Source: Acidobacteriaceae bacterium KBS 146 (GTDB taxonomy: Bacteria; Acidobacteriota; Terriglobia; Terriglobales; Acidobacteriaceae). Taken from it: DNA of 64,000 nt. The notes beneath the pieces were generated by a model. The model saw nothing but the letters and a program-made list of their open reading frames with translations, ran no database searches and was not told the DNA's origin. Made by a program: the position numbers and the translations under genes. Each line of letters opens with the position of its first letter. Positions within the stretch are counted from its first letter, which is position 1. The stretch spans positions 3,162,001-3,226,000 of the forward strand of contig JHVA01000001.1 in assembly GCA_000688615.1 (NCBI GenBank), given 5' to 3'. Below, piece by piece: positions 46,153-58,700 of this stretch.

Positions 46153-46801
46153 CGATCACAATCCGCATAGCAGCCACGATCCGCACGTCCATACCCCGGA
46201 GACTCCGGGCTACGAGACGACCGACGTCAACGTCAATGGCGTCGTGGTCTTCCTGTCCGGACTGGCGGGTTCGGTGTTCGTCTTCTTTATCTTTTGCTTC
46301 CTGATGGGCAAGGTCATCAACAGTGCCATTCAGAAGTCGGATGGACCGGCGGACAAGTGGCACCAGGGCGAAGCTAAGAACGAGCCGAAAGGGCTGACCA
46401 GCAATCCGCAGTTCGAGCAGCGTCAGCTGCAGCAGCTGACTTCGGAGTTTCCGGAGCCTCGCGTCAACGCGGACGACGATAGCCAGCAGACCGCTGACCT
46501 GCACGCCCGCGAAGATCTCCTGCTCGAGCACTACTCGAGCACGCCGGGTCAGCCGGGAATCCGCATCCCGATCGACCGCGCCATGCAACTGGTAGCGCAG
46601 CGGGGGCTTCCGTTCCATGCCAACCCCACCGGGACCGAGGTGAAGATGGCTGGCGATGTTGAGCCTCAGATTCAGGCTCCGCTGACGGATGGTTTTGCGC
46701 GCACGGCGGTTGAGCTGGATGAGATCGAAGCTCGGAAGCAGAAGATGGATTTTGGCAGGGCCGAAGAGGCTGCGCACGCGCAGCTGACTCCCGTCCGGTA
46801 A
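46142..46801 (+). CDS. one-TM protein in the ActG/H position
   Basis: A 219-residue protein with a His-rich N-terminus, one membrane segment (VVVFLSGLAGSVFVFFIFCFLMG) and a long charged soluble domain that ends with a PRLDRAMQ-type helix (IPIDRAMQLVAQRG). It overlaps actF and precedes the SCO gene. It may be an ACIII accessory subunit or a link to the oxidase; it lacks haem and metal motifs. Function unknown. Confidence 0.7.
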   Translation: MPTNDHNPHSSHDPHVHTPETPGYETTDVNVNGVVVFLSGLAGSVFVFFIFCFLMGKVINSAIQKSDGPADKWHQGEAKNEPKGLTSNPQFEQRQLQQLTSEFPEPRVNADDDSQQTADLHAREDLLLEHYSSTPGQPGIRIPIDRAMQLVAQRGLPFHANPTGTEVKMAGDVEPQIQAPLTDGFARTAVELDEIEARKQKMDFGRAEEAAHAQLTPVR

Positions 46802-46890
46802 TCGGCACGATCGAAGGCGCCGAATCGGAAACCTCTTAATATAGAGGGATGGGAACACAGAAGCAGCAAACCAGGGAACCAGGGATGACG

Positions 46891-47796
46891 ATGGGAAACA
46901 CAACACGGGGCGGATGGAGGGCGCGAACGATCGCCCTGCTGGGTTGTTGCGCCCTGCTGTGCACTTCTTTGGTTGCTCAGGTCTCCGGTTATGGCGACAA
47001 GCAGGTCGGGGAAAACACCGGCGACCAGCTTCCGCAGGTCCTCGAGAAGGTTGGAGTCACCCAGAAGCTGAATCAGCCGCTTCCTCTGGACGCGCCGTTT
47101 GTCGATGAGACCGGTAAAGCCGTTCATCTGGGAGACTACTTCGGGAAGCGTCCCGCCATCCTGACGCTGGTCTATTACACCTGCCCGATGCTCTGCTCCG
47201 AGGAGCTCGATGGTCTGGCGGGCGCGCTCGAGATGGTCAAGCTGACTCCGGGCAAGGACTTCGATGTCATCGTCGTCTCCATCGACCCGAGCGACACGCC
47301 GGAGGCGGGAGCCAAGAAGAAGGCTTACTATCTCAAGCGTTATGGCAGACCCGAGACCGCAGACGGATGGCACTTCCTTACGGGCCAGCGCCCTGCTATC
47401 GACCAGCTGACCGCCGCGACCGGCTTCGGGTATGTCCGGGTTCCGGGCCCCGACGGTAAGCTCACGCAGTTTGCGCACGCCAGCTCGATTGAGGTGGTAA
47501 CCACCGAAGGCAAGCTTGCGCAGTACTACCTCGGCGTGGAGTACTCGCCGAAAGACATCCTGCTGGGGTTGGTTGAGGCCTCAGGCAACAAGATTGGATC
47601 ACCCGTCGCAAACATTCTGACCTACTGCTATCACTACGATCCTCACACCAACAAGCACTCGCTGGTTATCTCGCGGGTGGTCCAGTTGGGCGGCGTAGTG
47701 ACGGTGGCGGGCCTGGGTGGCTTCATGTTCGTCATGTTCCGCAGGGATATGAAGCTTGCACGCGACCACGATTTGACGAAGAAAGAGAATGGATAA
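46891..47796 (+). CDS. SCO1/SenC-type copper chaperone
   Basis: About 301 residues with a signal segment near the N-terminus. The thioredoxin-like core has YYTCPMLCSEEL, the CxxxC copper site, and a later His (QFAHASSIEV). It delivers copper to the CuA site of the neighbouring CoxB. A C-terminal membrane helix (VVTVAGLGGFMFVMF) is present. The ATG at 46891 has AGGG 6 bases upstream; ATGs at 46849 and 46885 are alternatives. Confidence 0.87.
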   Translation: MGNTTRGGWRARTIALLGCCALLCTSLVAQVSGYGDKQVGENTGDQLPQVLEKVGVTQKLNQPLPLDAPFVDETGKAVHLGDYFGKRPAILTLVYYTCPMLCSEELDGLAGALEMVKLTPGKDFDVIVVSIDPSDTPEAGAKKKAYYLKRYGRPETADGWHFLTGQRPAIDQLTAATGFGYVRVPGPDGKLTQFAHASSIEVVTTEGKLAQYYLGVEYSPKDILLGLVEASGNKIGSPVANILTYCYHYDPHTNKHSLVISRVVQLGGVVTVAGLGGFMFVMFRRDMKLARDHDLTKKENG

Positions 47797-47805
47797 AGGG
47801 TAACG

Positions 47806-48845
47806 ATGCATATCAGTCCCGTACTGTGGCAGTTTCTGGTGAAGTGGCTCACGAACTCAGCGCTCTTTCCGCGCGAGGCGTCGACGATTGCGCCTTATGC
47901 CGACGCGCTCTACTTCTTTCTTCTGTTGATCACGATCGCCGGCCTTGCTCTGGTGGGAGCGCTGGTGTTCGGGTTCTCCATCCGGTACCGCAAGGAGAGA
48001 AATCCGGTTGCGACCCAGGTGGAAGGTTCGACGCTGCTGGAAGCCACGTGGACCATCATTCCGCTGGCGCTGTTCCTCGTCTGCTTCGTCTGGGGCGCGC
48101 TCCTTTACTTCCGTATCTACAATCCGCCGACCAATGCCATGAACATTTACGTGGTCGGTAAGCAGTGGATGTGGAAGGCCGAGCATCCGGGCGGCCAGCA
48201 CGAGATCAATAACCTGCACGTTCCGACCGGCCGGCCGATTCAGCTGACCATGATCTCGCAGGACGTCTTTCACAGCTTTTCGATCCCCGACTTCCGCGTG
48301 AAGCGTGAGGTCATTCCCGGCCGCTACTCCACGGTCTGGTTTGAGGCGACGACGCCCGGAACCTATCACATCTTCTGCACCCAGTACTGCGGCACCAAGC
48401 ACTCGGGCATGATCGGCGAGGTGACGGTTCTCACGCCGGAGGACTACAAAAAATGGACCGAGGGTTCGACCAGCGGCATGTCTCTTGCGCAGAACGGCGA
48501 GCGCCTGTTCGCCAGCATGGGATGCAATGCCTGCCACACCGGCGATGCTGCCAGCCGCGGCCCCAGCCTGGCTGGAGTTTACGGATCGAAGCTGCGGCTC
48601 GCCAGCGGCTCTGAGGTTCTGGTCAACGAGGCCTATCTCCGCGACGCGATCCTGAATCCTGCGCAGCACATTACCGCGGGCTATGCGCCTATTATGCCCA
48701 CCTACCAGGGGCAGATCAGTGAAGAGGGCCTGATCGATCTGGTGGAATACCTGAAGTCCCTCAAGACGAACTACCGTGTGCAGCAGACGCTGACCACGTC
48801 AGAGTCCAACCAAGCGGCGCCGATGACGCCAGGGGTGGTGAAGCC

Positions 48846-48849
<4 letters not shown>
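47806..48849 (+). CDS. coxB: cytochrome c oxidase subunit II fused to cytochrome c (caa3 type)
   Basis: A 347-residue protein with two membrane helices. The CuA domain has [14 protein letters not shown] and [12 protein letters not shown], supplying the Cys, His and Met ligands. A C-terminal cytochrome c domain has CNACH and the Met in APIMPTY. It accepts electrons from ACIII and feeds CuA. It overlaps coxA by ATGA. Confidence 0.95.
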
Positions 48850-50511
<1,662 letters not shown>

Positions 50512-50519
<8 letters not shown>

Positions 50520-51273
50520 CACGATCGTAGCAACACACGACATTCACGCAGAAGAGCACCATCACGTCTCGCTGCCGCAGCATCGTCATCACTTCGAGAC
50601 TGCGGAGCAGCAGCGTGAGGCCGGAACCTTCGGGATGTGGCTCTTCCTGCTGACCGAAATCATGTTCTTCGGCGGCCTGTTCTTCGCCTATCTGCTCTAC
50701 CGCAACTGGTACAACCCTGCCTTTGTGGCGGCGTCCAACCAGCTCAGCATCCCGCTCGGTACAGCGAATACGGCCATCCTGATTACCTCGGGCTTCTTTA
50801 TGGCTCTTGGCGTCTGGGCAGCCGAGGTGCGCAAGCAGGGCCTGCTGGTCCTCTTTCTTCTGCTGACAACCCTCTTCGGCTTCGTCTTCCTCGGCGTCAA
50901 GTATGTGGAGTATGCCGAGAAGTTCGAGAAGCATCACGTACCGGGTGCAAGCTTCGACATCTCGGAGTTCGTGAACCCCCCGATCAATCAGAAGACCGGC
51001 AAACCGATTGAAGAGCCTCTCTCCCCCGACATGGCACGGAAGACCCAGGTCTTCTTCTCGCTGTACTTCGCCATGACCGGAATGCACGCGCTCCACATGA
51101 TTATCGGAATCTTCCTGCTGGGTTGGCTGACCTGGAGGGCGCAACGAGGAGACTTCAGTTCAGGCTACGTTGCTCCTATCGAGAACTTTGGGCTCTACTG
51201 GCATTTCGTTGATATTGTCTGGATCTTCCTGTTCCCGTTGTTGTATCTCATCAACCGGCACCCAGGATCGTAA
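50512..51273 (+). CDS. coxC: cytochrome c oxidase subunit III
   Basis: A 253-residue membrane protein with seven helices. [42 protein letters not shown] and [18 protein letters not shown] are subunit III signatures. It starts at TTG, 8 bases inside coxA, with GAGGTGA upstream. It stabilises subunit I and its proton uptake. Confidence 0.95.
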
Positions 51274-51289
51274 CTTCGGCTTGGCTGTG

Positions 51290-51325
51290 TGCTCTGTAAC
51301 CCGCTCGGCGGCGGTTTACAGAGCA
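51290..51325. other. 15-bp hairpin between coxC and coxD
   Basis: TGCTCTGTAACCCGC (51290-51304) pairs with GCGGTTTACAGAGCA (51311-51325), one mismatch, loop of 6. No T-tract follows, so it is not a simple terminator; it could set the ratio of subunits by stabilising or processing mRNA. Confidence 0.6.
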
Positions 51326-51384
51326 AGCAAAACTTCTCCGATCCATAAGATCGGTTTCCGCCGCACCGTAGTAAGGAGAAGATC

Positions 51385-51723
51385 ATGTCGTCTCACCCTC
51401 ATGACCCGGCAAACGTAACCAACCCGGAGCACGCGGAACACCGGATCGTCCAGCCGGGAACCTACATCGCCGTCTATATCGCGCTGCTGATCTTTACCGG
51501 CATTACGGTCGGGGCAGCCTTCATCGATCTTCACATCTTCAACCCCATCATTGCCCTCGCGATTGCGTGTCTGAAAGGTGTGATCGTCATCCTGTTCTTC
51601 ATGCACGTCATCTTTCAGTCCAAGCTGATCAAGATGACGGTTGGGGCTGGATTTTTCACCTTTTTGATTCTGGTCGCCATGACGTTGACCGATTACATGA
51701 GCCGCTCCTGGGGCCTTTGGTAG
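51385..51723 (+). CDS. coxD: cytochrome c oxidase subunit IV-type small protein
   Basis: A 112-residue protein with three membrane segments (TYIAVYIALLIFTGITVGAAF, ALAIACLKGVIVILFFMHV, FLILVAMTLTDY). FFMHV is typical of bacterial COX IV (CtaF/CoxD) proteins. Role in oxidase assembly or stability. It is the last gene of the operon, 111 bases after coxC. Confidence 0.88.
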   Translation: MSSHPHDPANVTNPEHAEHRIVQPGTYIAVYIALLIFTGITVGAAFIDLHIFNPIIALAIACLKGVIVILFFMHVIFQSKLIKMTVGAGFFTFLILVAMTLTDYMSRSWGLW

Positions 51724-51750
51724 AGATTCCAAGTTGTTTCAAACGATGAA

Positions 51751-51777
51751 GCGGCCCGAGAGGGCCGCAATTTTTTT
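51751..51777 (+). terminator. intrinsic terminator of the act-cox operon
   Basis: GCGGCCC (51751-51757), loop GAGA, GGGCCGC (51762-51768), AA and seven T. Perfect stem. Confidence 0.92.
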
Positions 51778-51967
51778 GCTCCAGATCTCGTTCCGCTTCC
51801 CACTCGCTATCCTTCGATCTTATCGAGTACACAGGCGTCCGCTTCCTGCTTCCTGAAGAACTGTCATTCCGGGCGGAGCCGAATGGGAGGAACCGCGCAT
51901 CTCTTCACCCCGCCGAGGTCCATCTCATCGGAGCCAGCAGGGAGCGCGATCTCCTTCAACGGTCGCT

Positions 51968-53902
51968 TCAGTTCGGGTGATTGCTCACGATCTCCTTACC
52001 TCCGCTCTGAAGCAGCAGATAGAACTTCCCGTGGAGTTTCGGCAGGGGTTGGCTTATGTCCTGCCACAGAAAGACGCGATGGGGGCTCTTCCACTTCTGG
52101 TTGAGCGAATCTTCGTCTTCAAAGATGTGAGGCGCATCCGGGAAGAAGCTTCCGTACCAAAGGTTCGAGCTGCGGCCTTCCAGAATGTGGACGTCATCCC
52201 GCGTGAGATAGAAGCCCAGCGTGCTTCCCGACTCATACTCGCCGTGGATGACGATCAGATCACCCGGCTTCAGCACGGGAGCGATGATATCGGCCAGCTG
52301 TTTCGAGGTCAGCACCGGCGAAAAGGTCTGCAGTCCCAGATGCGCGGCGAGAAGAAAGCCGAACGCTCCTCCGGCAAGCCACAGATTTGCCGCATGCGGG
52401 CGGTAGGAGCGTCGCAGCAGAAAGGCCGCAATCGTCGCGGTAAACAGCGAGAAGGCGGTGATGCCGAGCTGCCGCCGAAAGGCTCCCATGGCCTTCGCAT
52501 TCAAGTCAAGAAAATGCCCGGATGACAGAGCGTATTCTCCGGGGTTCTTCTGCAGCAGCGTTGCCAGATCGAGACTCGGATCGGGTGCCTGGCTGTGGAC
52601 GATAAAGAATAGCGCCGCAAACGTCCCAAGCATCCCAAACGCCAGCAGCACCCACGAGATTCGCTGCCCGGCCATCACCAGCGGATTTGGCACCTCAAAG
52701 CTCTCTGCCTCTTCGTTCTCGCGAGCCAGCCACATGGCGATCAGCACCACCATCGCTGGTAGTGCCGGAAGCACGTAGTACTCCTGCCTCGTTGAAAACG
52801 AGAAGAAGACCATGGGCAGCGCGGCCCAGATGCCTAGCAGTGCGAGAGTTGTCTCCTGCCCATCGAGCGCGTTTCTCTTGAGCATCTTTCGCCACGGCAC
52901 CGAACCGGCAGCCTTGAACAGAAAAGCGCTCCACGGCATCAGCCACACCAACACCAGCCCCCAGAACAGCGGCAAAGGGACCGTGTCGTAGTCGCGAGGC
53001 ACGCGGAGGTTCAGGTAGCGCAGAAGGTGCTCATTAACGAAGTAGAACCAGGTCCATCCATGGACGTTTCCGTCCGTCGGCTGAGGCACGATCCAGTGGC
53101 CGTGTTGGAAGGTAATTCTGCCGGGGTTGCCCTGGGTCGGATTCGCAAAACCCGCGGCGATATGCCACGGCGCTGCGATCAGGAAGAACGTCGCAAGGCT
53201 CCCCGGCAGGTGCAGCTGCCCAATCCGCGTCACCATGCCGCGCCATCCGCGAGTCACCAGCAGATGCACCAGGACAATGCCGACAGGGAAGACGATCCCG
53301 ATCAGCCCCTTGGTCAGAACGTTCAACGCGCAGCACGCCGCGAAGCCATAACAGAGCAGGCTATTGGGCTGTTGCTGCTGCTCCGTCAGCCAGTAGCACA
53401 GCATCCCCAGCGTCAGCCACAGGCACACCATCACATCCGGAATCGTGATGCGGGTAAAGATGAAGATTCCGAAGCTCGAGAGCAGAATCAATCCTGCGTA
53501 GAGCCCCGCGCGCGTTCCTCCCTGTGCAGCAGAGGCATTCCCTTGCGCTGCTCTTCGTGCGAAGGCGCGACGCGCGAAGCTTTCGACCGCAAACGCCAGC
53601 GCAAGCACAGTGAGAGCGAGCGGCAGCCTCGCAGCGGCGGTCCGCACCCCAAAGACTTTGAAGCTGGTCGCCATCGACCAGTAGAGCAACGGAGCCTTTT
53701 CAAGGTAACGAATACCGTTGGCATAAAGCGTCGTCCAGTCATGGCGCACCAGCATCTCCCGCGCCACTTCGGAGTGCACCGAATCGGCGTCATCCAGCAA
53801 AGGAGGAGTCAGCAGCGTGAAGCTGGCATAAAAGAAGAACCACAGTACGACGAGGATAAGGCGCGTCCGGCGAACCCCGGATTCAGACTGGGCGAGGGTC
53901 AT
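51968..53902 (-). CDS. glycosyltransferase family 39-type membrane protein
   Basis: A 644-residue polytopic protein. PLLDDADSVHSEVAREM near the N-terminus carries the Asp pair used by GT39/ArnT-type lipid-linked sugar transferases, and about a dozen membrane segments follow. The soluble C-terminal part begins near residue 520. It may transfer a sugar from an isoprenyl carrier to lipid A or a protein. No companion genes identify the acceptor. It may be translated from 53902. Confidence 0.82.
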   Translation of the reverse strand: MTLAQSESGVRRTRLILVVLWFFFYASFTLLTPPLLDDADSVHSEVAREMLVRHDWTTLYANGIRYLEKAPLLYWSMATSFKVFGVRTAAARLPLALTVLALAFAVESFARRAFARRAAQGNASAAQGGTRAGLYAGLILLSSFGIFIFTRITIPDVMVCLWLTLGMLCYWLTEQQQQPNSLLCYGFAACCALNVLTKGLIGIVFPVGIVLVHLLVTRGWRGMVTRIGQLHLPGSLATFFLIAAPWHIAAGFANPTQGNPGRITFQHGHWIVPQPTDGNVHGWTWFYFVNEHLLRYLNLRVPRDYDTVPLPLFWGLVLVWLMPWSAFLFKAAGSVPWRKMLKRNALDGQETTLALLGIWAALPMVFFSFSTRQEYYVLPALPAMVVLIAMWLARENEEAESFEVPNPLVMAGQRISWVLLAFGMLGTFAALFFIVHSQAPDPSLDLATLLQKNPGEYALSSGHFLDLNAKAMGAFRRQLGITAFSLFTATIAAFLLRRSYRPHAANLWLAGGAFGFLLAAHLGLQTFSPVLTSKQLADIIAPVLKPGDLIVIHGEYESGSTLGFYLTRDDVHILEGRSSNLWYGSFFPDAPHIFEDEDSLNQKWKSPHRVFLWQDISQPLPKLHGKFYLLLQSGGKEIVSNHPN

Positions 53903-54328
53903 CTCTCGGCCAGTCTGCGCGAGCGCCGCTGCCTGCCACGGACCAACAGAAGAAGGCCGCAGGATCTCTGATCAGCGTGTGCCGGATGAGAAGCGGCAGG
54001 CACGGGGGATCGGTTGGAGGTGCCTGCGCTCATATCCATTTTAAGGCTACCGAACGCTATGCCGAGGGTCAACCGTTGCGTGAAGCAGGCACTGAACGCC
54101 CTTCCCCTGGAAATGTCATTTCGACCGGAGCGGGAGAGTTTAAGCCTCCTGCATAGCGGAGAAACCGCCCCTTTTAGCGACGCCGATTGAATTGCGTCCG
54201 GTTGCGTCGGACTGTATAGGCGCGTTCGGAAAAAATACGGGGCTTCCTCGACAGAGAATCGGTAGCAACTGCCCTCAGTCTCGCTGCCCATTATGATGGG
54301 ATGGAAAGACAAGAGAGGAGCCACAGGG
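53903..54328. other. 426-bp gap between divergent genes
   Basis: No gene found. A weak promoter candidate, TTGCGT (54192-54197), 17 bases, TATAGG (54215-54220), points to the Rieske gene. A REP-like fragment (gtcatttcgaccggagcggg) lies near 54114. Confidence 0.4.
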
Positions 54329-55405
54329 ATGAACAATGAGCCGCCGCTCGCACCGGGACCTCCGGCTGAGCTGATCTTCGGCGATTGGTATCCGGCGCTT
54401 CGATCGAGCGAGCTGCGCATCGCCAAGATGACGCAGGCCATGTTGCTCGGTATTCCTCTCGTCCTTGGTCGCAAGCGTGACGGCCGCCTCTTTGCGATGC
54501 GCGATCTCTGTCCGCACCGCGGCATCCCACTCTCCGCCGGATGGTTCGATGGTGAAAACGTGCAGTGCAAATACCATGGCTGGAAGTTCGAGCCATGCAG
54601 CGGACAATGCACCGAGATTCCCTCGCTCACGCAGTTCGAAACCCTCGAGCCCGGAAAGATCTACGCTGGAGCCTATCTGTGCGAGGAACGCGACGGCTAC
54701 GCGTGGGTCTATCTTCCGGAACCAGGCTCAGGCCGTTCTCTAGCGCAAGCTCCTCCGGTACCGGAGTTGCCAAAGTTTTCCAGCCGATATCGTAGCGCCC
54801 ATCTGGTGGCGGCTCTTCCCTGCAACGTCGACCACGGCATCATCGGCCTGATGGATCCTGCGCACGGCCCCTTCGTCCACCAGGCGTGGTGGTGGCGCAG
54901 CCGAGCCAGCATCCATGAGAAAGAAAAACACTTCGAGCCTATCTCGCAGGGCTTCCGCATGTCCTCGCATGCCCCCAGTGCAAACTCGGCTCCATATAAG
55001 CTGCTTGGCGTCTACGGCGAACCCATCACGACGACCATCGACTTCGTCCTGCCCAACCGCCGTTACGAGACGATTCGTGCCGGAGCCAAATGGTTCTCCA
55101 GTCTCACCACGGTCACGCCGGTCACGCCCTCAACCTGTCGCATCGACGTCATTGCAGCGTGGAACGTCTTTTACAACATTCCCTTCGTGACTCCCATTGC
55201 CCGCTTCTTCGGCGCGCGATTCGTCCGTCAGGATCAGCAGACCATGATCGAACAAGCGCAGGGACTACGCTTTCATCCGGGCCTGATGCTGATCGACGAT
55301 GCCGACAAGCCGGCCAAGTGGTACTTCGCTCTCAAGCAGGCACGCCTGAAGGGGATTGAGGAGCATCCGCTCTCCGGTCCGGTCACGCTGCATTGGCGTA
55401 GCTGA
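54329..55405 (+). CDS. Rieske-type aromatic-ring/O-demethylase-like oxygenase
   Basis: About 358 residues. The Rieske [2Fe-2S] site is CPHRGIPL and CKYHGWKF (Cys-X-His...Cys-X2-His). NVDHGIIGLMDPAHGPFVH holds the mononuclear-iron His and Asp residues. The C-terminal region has a helix-rich catalytic domain. It probably hydroxylates or demethylates an aromatic or related compound with an unlinked reductase. AGGAG lies upstream of the ATG at 54329. Confidence 0.88.
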   Translation: MNNEPPLAPGPPAELIFGDWYPALRSSELRIAKMTQAMLLGIPLVLGRKRDGRLFAMRDLCPHRGIPLSAGWFDGENVQCKYHGWKFEPCSGQCTEIPSLTQFETLEPGKIYAGAYLCEERDGYAWVYLPEPGSGRSLAQAPPVPELPKFSSRYRSAHLVAALPCNVDHGIIGLMDPAHGPFVHQAWWWRSRASIHEKEKHFEPISQGFRMSSHAPSANSAPYKLLGVYGEPITTTIDFVLPNRRYETIRAGAKWFSSLTTVTPVTPSTCRIDVIAAWNVFYNIPFVTPIARFFGARFVRQDQQTMIEQAQGLRFHPGLMLIDDADKPAKWYFALKQARLKGIEEHPLSGPVTLHWRS

Positions 55406-55714
55406 GTGATGACTCACCCATTCGTTGCAGCCCTAACGCCTTCGATAGCACGAAAGGGTTATTCGGACTTCGATCTTCCCTATGAAATGATTCACCCTGT
55501 TCGGTCGTCTAGGTGACATATCTCTAGAAGCCCGCTGCGGAGTTGTTAAGCAGCTTCTTCGATCCTCACTGCGCTACTCGGCGCAACGGCTGTTTCAGGC
55601 TGACGCACGCCCCATCCTGATCGCACAATCTAACGCTTCTTCGCATCGCAAGCCCCTCTGCGGCTACGCCGCATTAGTCGTGTCTATTTTTGGTCCACCT
55701 TTTGGAGTGCCTTC
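55406..55714. other. 309-bp gap before the NHL/Ig-like gene
   Basis: No gene found. It includes a short hairpin (gcggctacgccgc near 55661) like that in the REP-like repeats, and GGAG about 10 bases before the next ATG. Confidence 0.4.
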
Positions 55715-58700
55715 ATGTCGTTTGTGTCACACGTCAGCCGAGGCGTTGCCCGGCGTTCTCTACTTCTGGTTCTCTCTGCGCTAGTTTTTCTCTCCAGCCA
55801 TGCATTCGCTATGCCTGCCGGGCCAGCGCTACAGTTTGTTCCTTCCATCACCTCAATCGCTGGAACCGGGAGCTCGGGGGACAGTGGCGACGATGGAGCG
55901 GCCACGTCGGCCCAATTTAAAGCTCCTGTCAAAGTTGCAGTCGATGCTGCAGGCAACGTCTACGTCGTCGATATCTACAGCAATCGCGTTCGCAAGATCG
56001 ATGTTACGGGTCAGATCACTGCATTTGCGGGCAATGGAACCGCGGGCTTCAGCGGCGATCTTGGGCACGCGACTGCGGCTGAGCTCAGCTCTCCGCAGGG
56101 AATCGCGATTGACCCTGCAGGAAATGTCTATATTTCCGACGCCGGCAACAACCGCATCCGCAAGGTCGACACCTACGGCATGATTACGACCATCGCTGGC
56201 ACCGGCGAGGCCGGGTTTGGCGGCGACGGCGGACAGGCCACCTCGGCAAAGCTCAACAATCCCACGGGTATTGCAGTCGACAGCTCTGGCAATCTGTATG
56301 TCGCTGACTATTACAACAATCGAATTCGTGAGATCGCTGCCAACGGCGTTATCACAACCGTTGCGGGCAATGGCGTGGGTGGCTACAACGGAGACGGAAT
56401 TCCTGGTACGTCTGCTGAACTCTTCTATCCTCTTTCCGTAGCGCTCGACTCGTCCAATCACCTCTATATCGGCGATATCCTCAACTACCGTCTGCGCAAG
56501 CTCTATCTAAGCACCGGGTACATTCAGACGATCGCTGGTAATGGTACAGGCGCGACCTCTGGACCTTCCGGCGATGGCGGCGATTCATCTTCTGCAACCG
56601 TCGGTTATGTCGCCGATATCACCACCGACGCAGTAGGAAATATCTATTACGCCGATTCGAGCCTCCAGCGCATTCGTAAGATCGCGTTCAATGGAACCAT
56701 CAGCACCATCGCAGGCAATGGCGACAATGGCTACAGTGGTGACGGTGGTCCTGCTCTTGCAGCTTCATTCAGCGGCCCAACCGGCATCGCCTTTGACAGC
56801 AAGGGGAAGATGTATGTCACCGATCAGACCAATCGTGTTGTGCGAGCGATCAGTGGCGATCCTACCGTCGCAAGCTTCGCTGCAACCTCTACCGGTCAAA
56901 GTGTCACCACCAATGTAATCGTGATGGTCAACCGAAACATGATCTTCAAATCCATCACCCTTGGTGACAGCTACACGAATGCGGGTGTCTACGACTTCAA
57001 GATCAATAGCATGACGGGTTGCCCTACAGACGGATTCTCCGGAACCACCGCCGGATCGGTCTGCATGCTCAACGTCACCTTCAATCCGATCTATCCAGGA
57101 CACCGCACAGCTCCGCTCGTGTTTGTCGACAACAGCAATAAGGAATACACGCTTTCTATTGTGGGAGACGCAACCGGCGCTGCGATCGCGTATTCGCCCA
57201 GCCTTGCCTACCCTCCACAGCTGTTCTCAGTTGGCCTGAGCCTGCCCAAGGCTCTGGTGATTGACAACTCCAATAACGCGTACATTGCAGATCAAGGCAA
57301 TCAGCGGATCGTACAATTGCGAGGCCTTATCGCTGGCTCCGCGACGGTCGCGACCGGCAGCATGACCACCTCTGCTCCCACGGGCGTGGCGACTGACGCC
57401 CAGGGAAATCTGTTCATCGTCGATGCGAACAACCAGTACGTGATTAAAGTTACTCCGTCGCATATTGACCTTCTTTCGAACACTTCCTATCCGGGTGTCG
57501 CCTCCGAAATCGATATCAATGCTGGAGGAAGCGCTCTCAATGGCCCGTCCGGAATCGCCGCAACGGACCGCGGAGATCTGTACATTGCCGATAAGGGAAA
57601 CAGCCGTGTCGTCAAGGTCACAGCGGAAGGCGTTTCAAGCGTTCTGAGTACGGGAACGATCGCCCTCGAAGGCCCTGAGGGAGTCGCCGTCGACTCCAAG
57701 GGCAATGTCTTCATCGCTGACGCCAATCACATCGTCAAGGTTGCTGCCGACGGCTCTGCGTCGCTTGTCACTACAGGAAGCGTCACGCTGGGTCACGCCA
57801 AGGGAGTCGCGGTCGATCCGGTCGGGAATCTGTTCATCGCGGACTCCGACAGCAAGAAGGTCATTCAGATCACGACAGATGGAACAGTCTCCGTGATCGA
57901 TAACATCGGTACTTCTGGAAGCTCTCTCGATGGCATTGCCGTCGGTAAAGCAGGCTATTTCGCCGTTGCCGATGCCGGCGACAATCAGGTTGCCTTGTCC
58001 ATCCTGTCGCAGGCACCGCAGCTTCAGTTCTCCCAGACGGTTGTAGGACATGAGAGCAGCGATGGAACAAAAACAGTTGCCGTACAGAACATCGGGAACG
58101 CATCGCTTAGCTTCACCACTCCTTCAACCGGAAGCAACCCCAGCTATCCTGATGGCTTCCCCATCGACGATAACGCTCCACAGCTCTGTGCCGTGGGAAC
58201 GACGTTGAATCCGGGCACCTCCTGCAACGTTGCTGTGAAGTTCCACCCCACACAGGCAGGCATGAATTCGGCTGCCATCTCGATGGCCACGAATATCCCG
58301 GTCGGGACAACTGCTCCGCAGACGATTTCGGTGCTGGGCACTGCACTCCCCGGGCTGAACCACCTCAGCATCCTTGGTGCTCCGGTCAACTCGGATGCCG
58401 GAACCGCCTTCAATGTGACGGTGACGGCTGCCGACAGCAACGGAGGCGCGGTCACGGATTACACAGGCACGGTCCACTTCAAGTCCAACGACCCGGCTGC
58501 TGGCCTCCCGGCGGACTATACCTTCACTCCGGCGGACAACGGCGTGCACATCTTCCAAGTGACGCTGAAGACCGTCGGCGCGCAGATCGTTACGGTCTAC
58601 GACAAGAGCAACATCGAGGTAAGGGGCGACGCGAACGTACAGGTCAACGCGGGTACACCCTCCTCTATCACCGTCGTCAGTGGCGACGGGCAGTCGGCCT

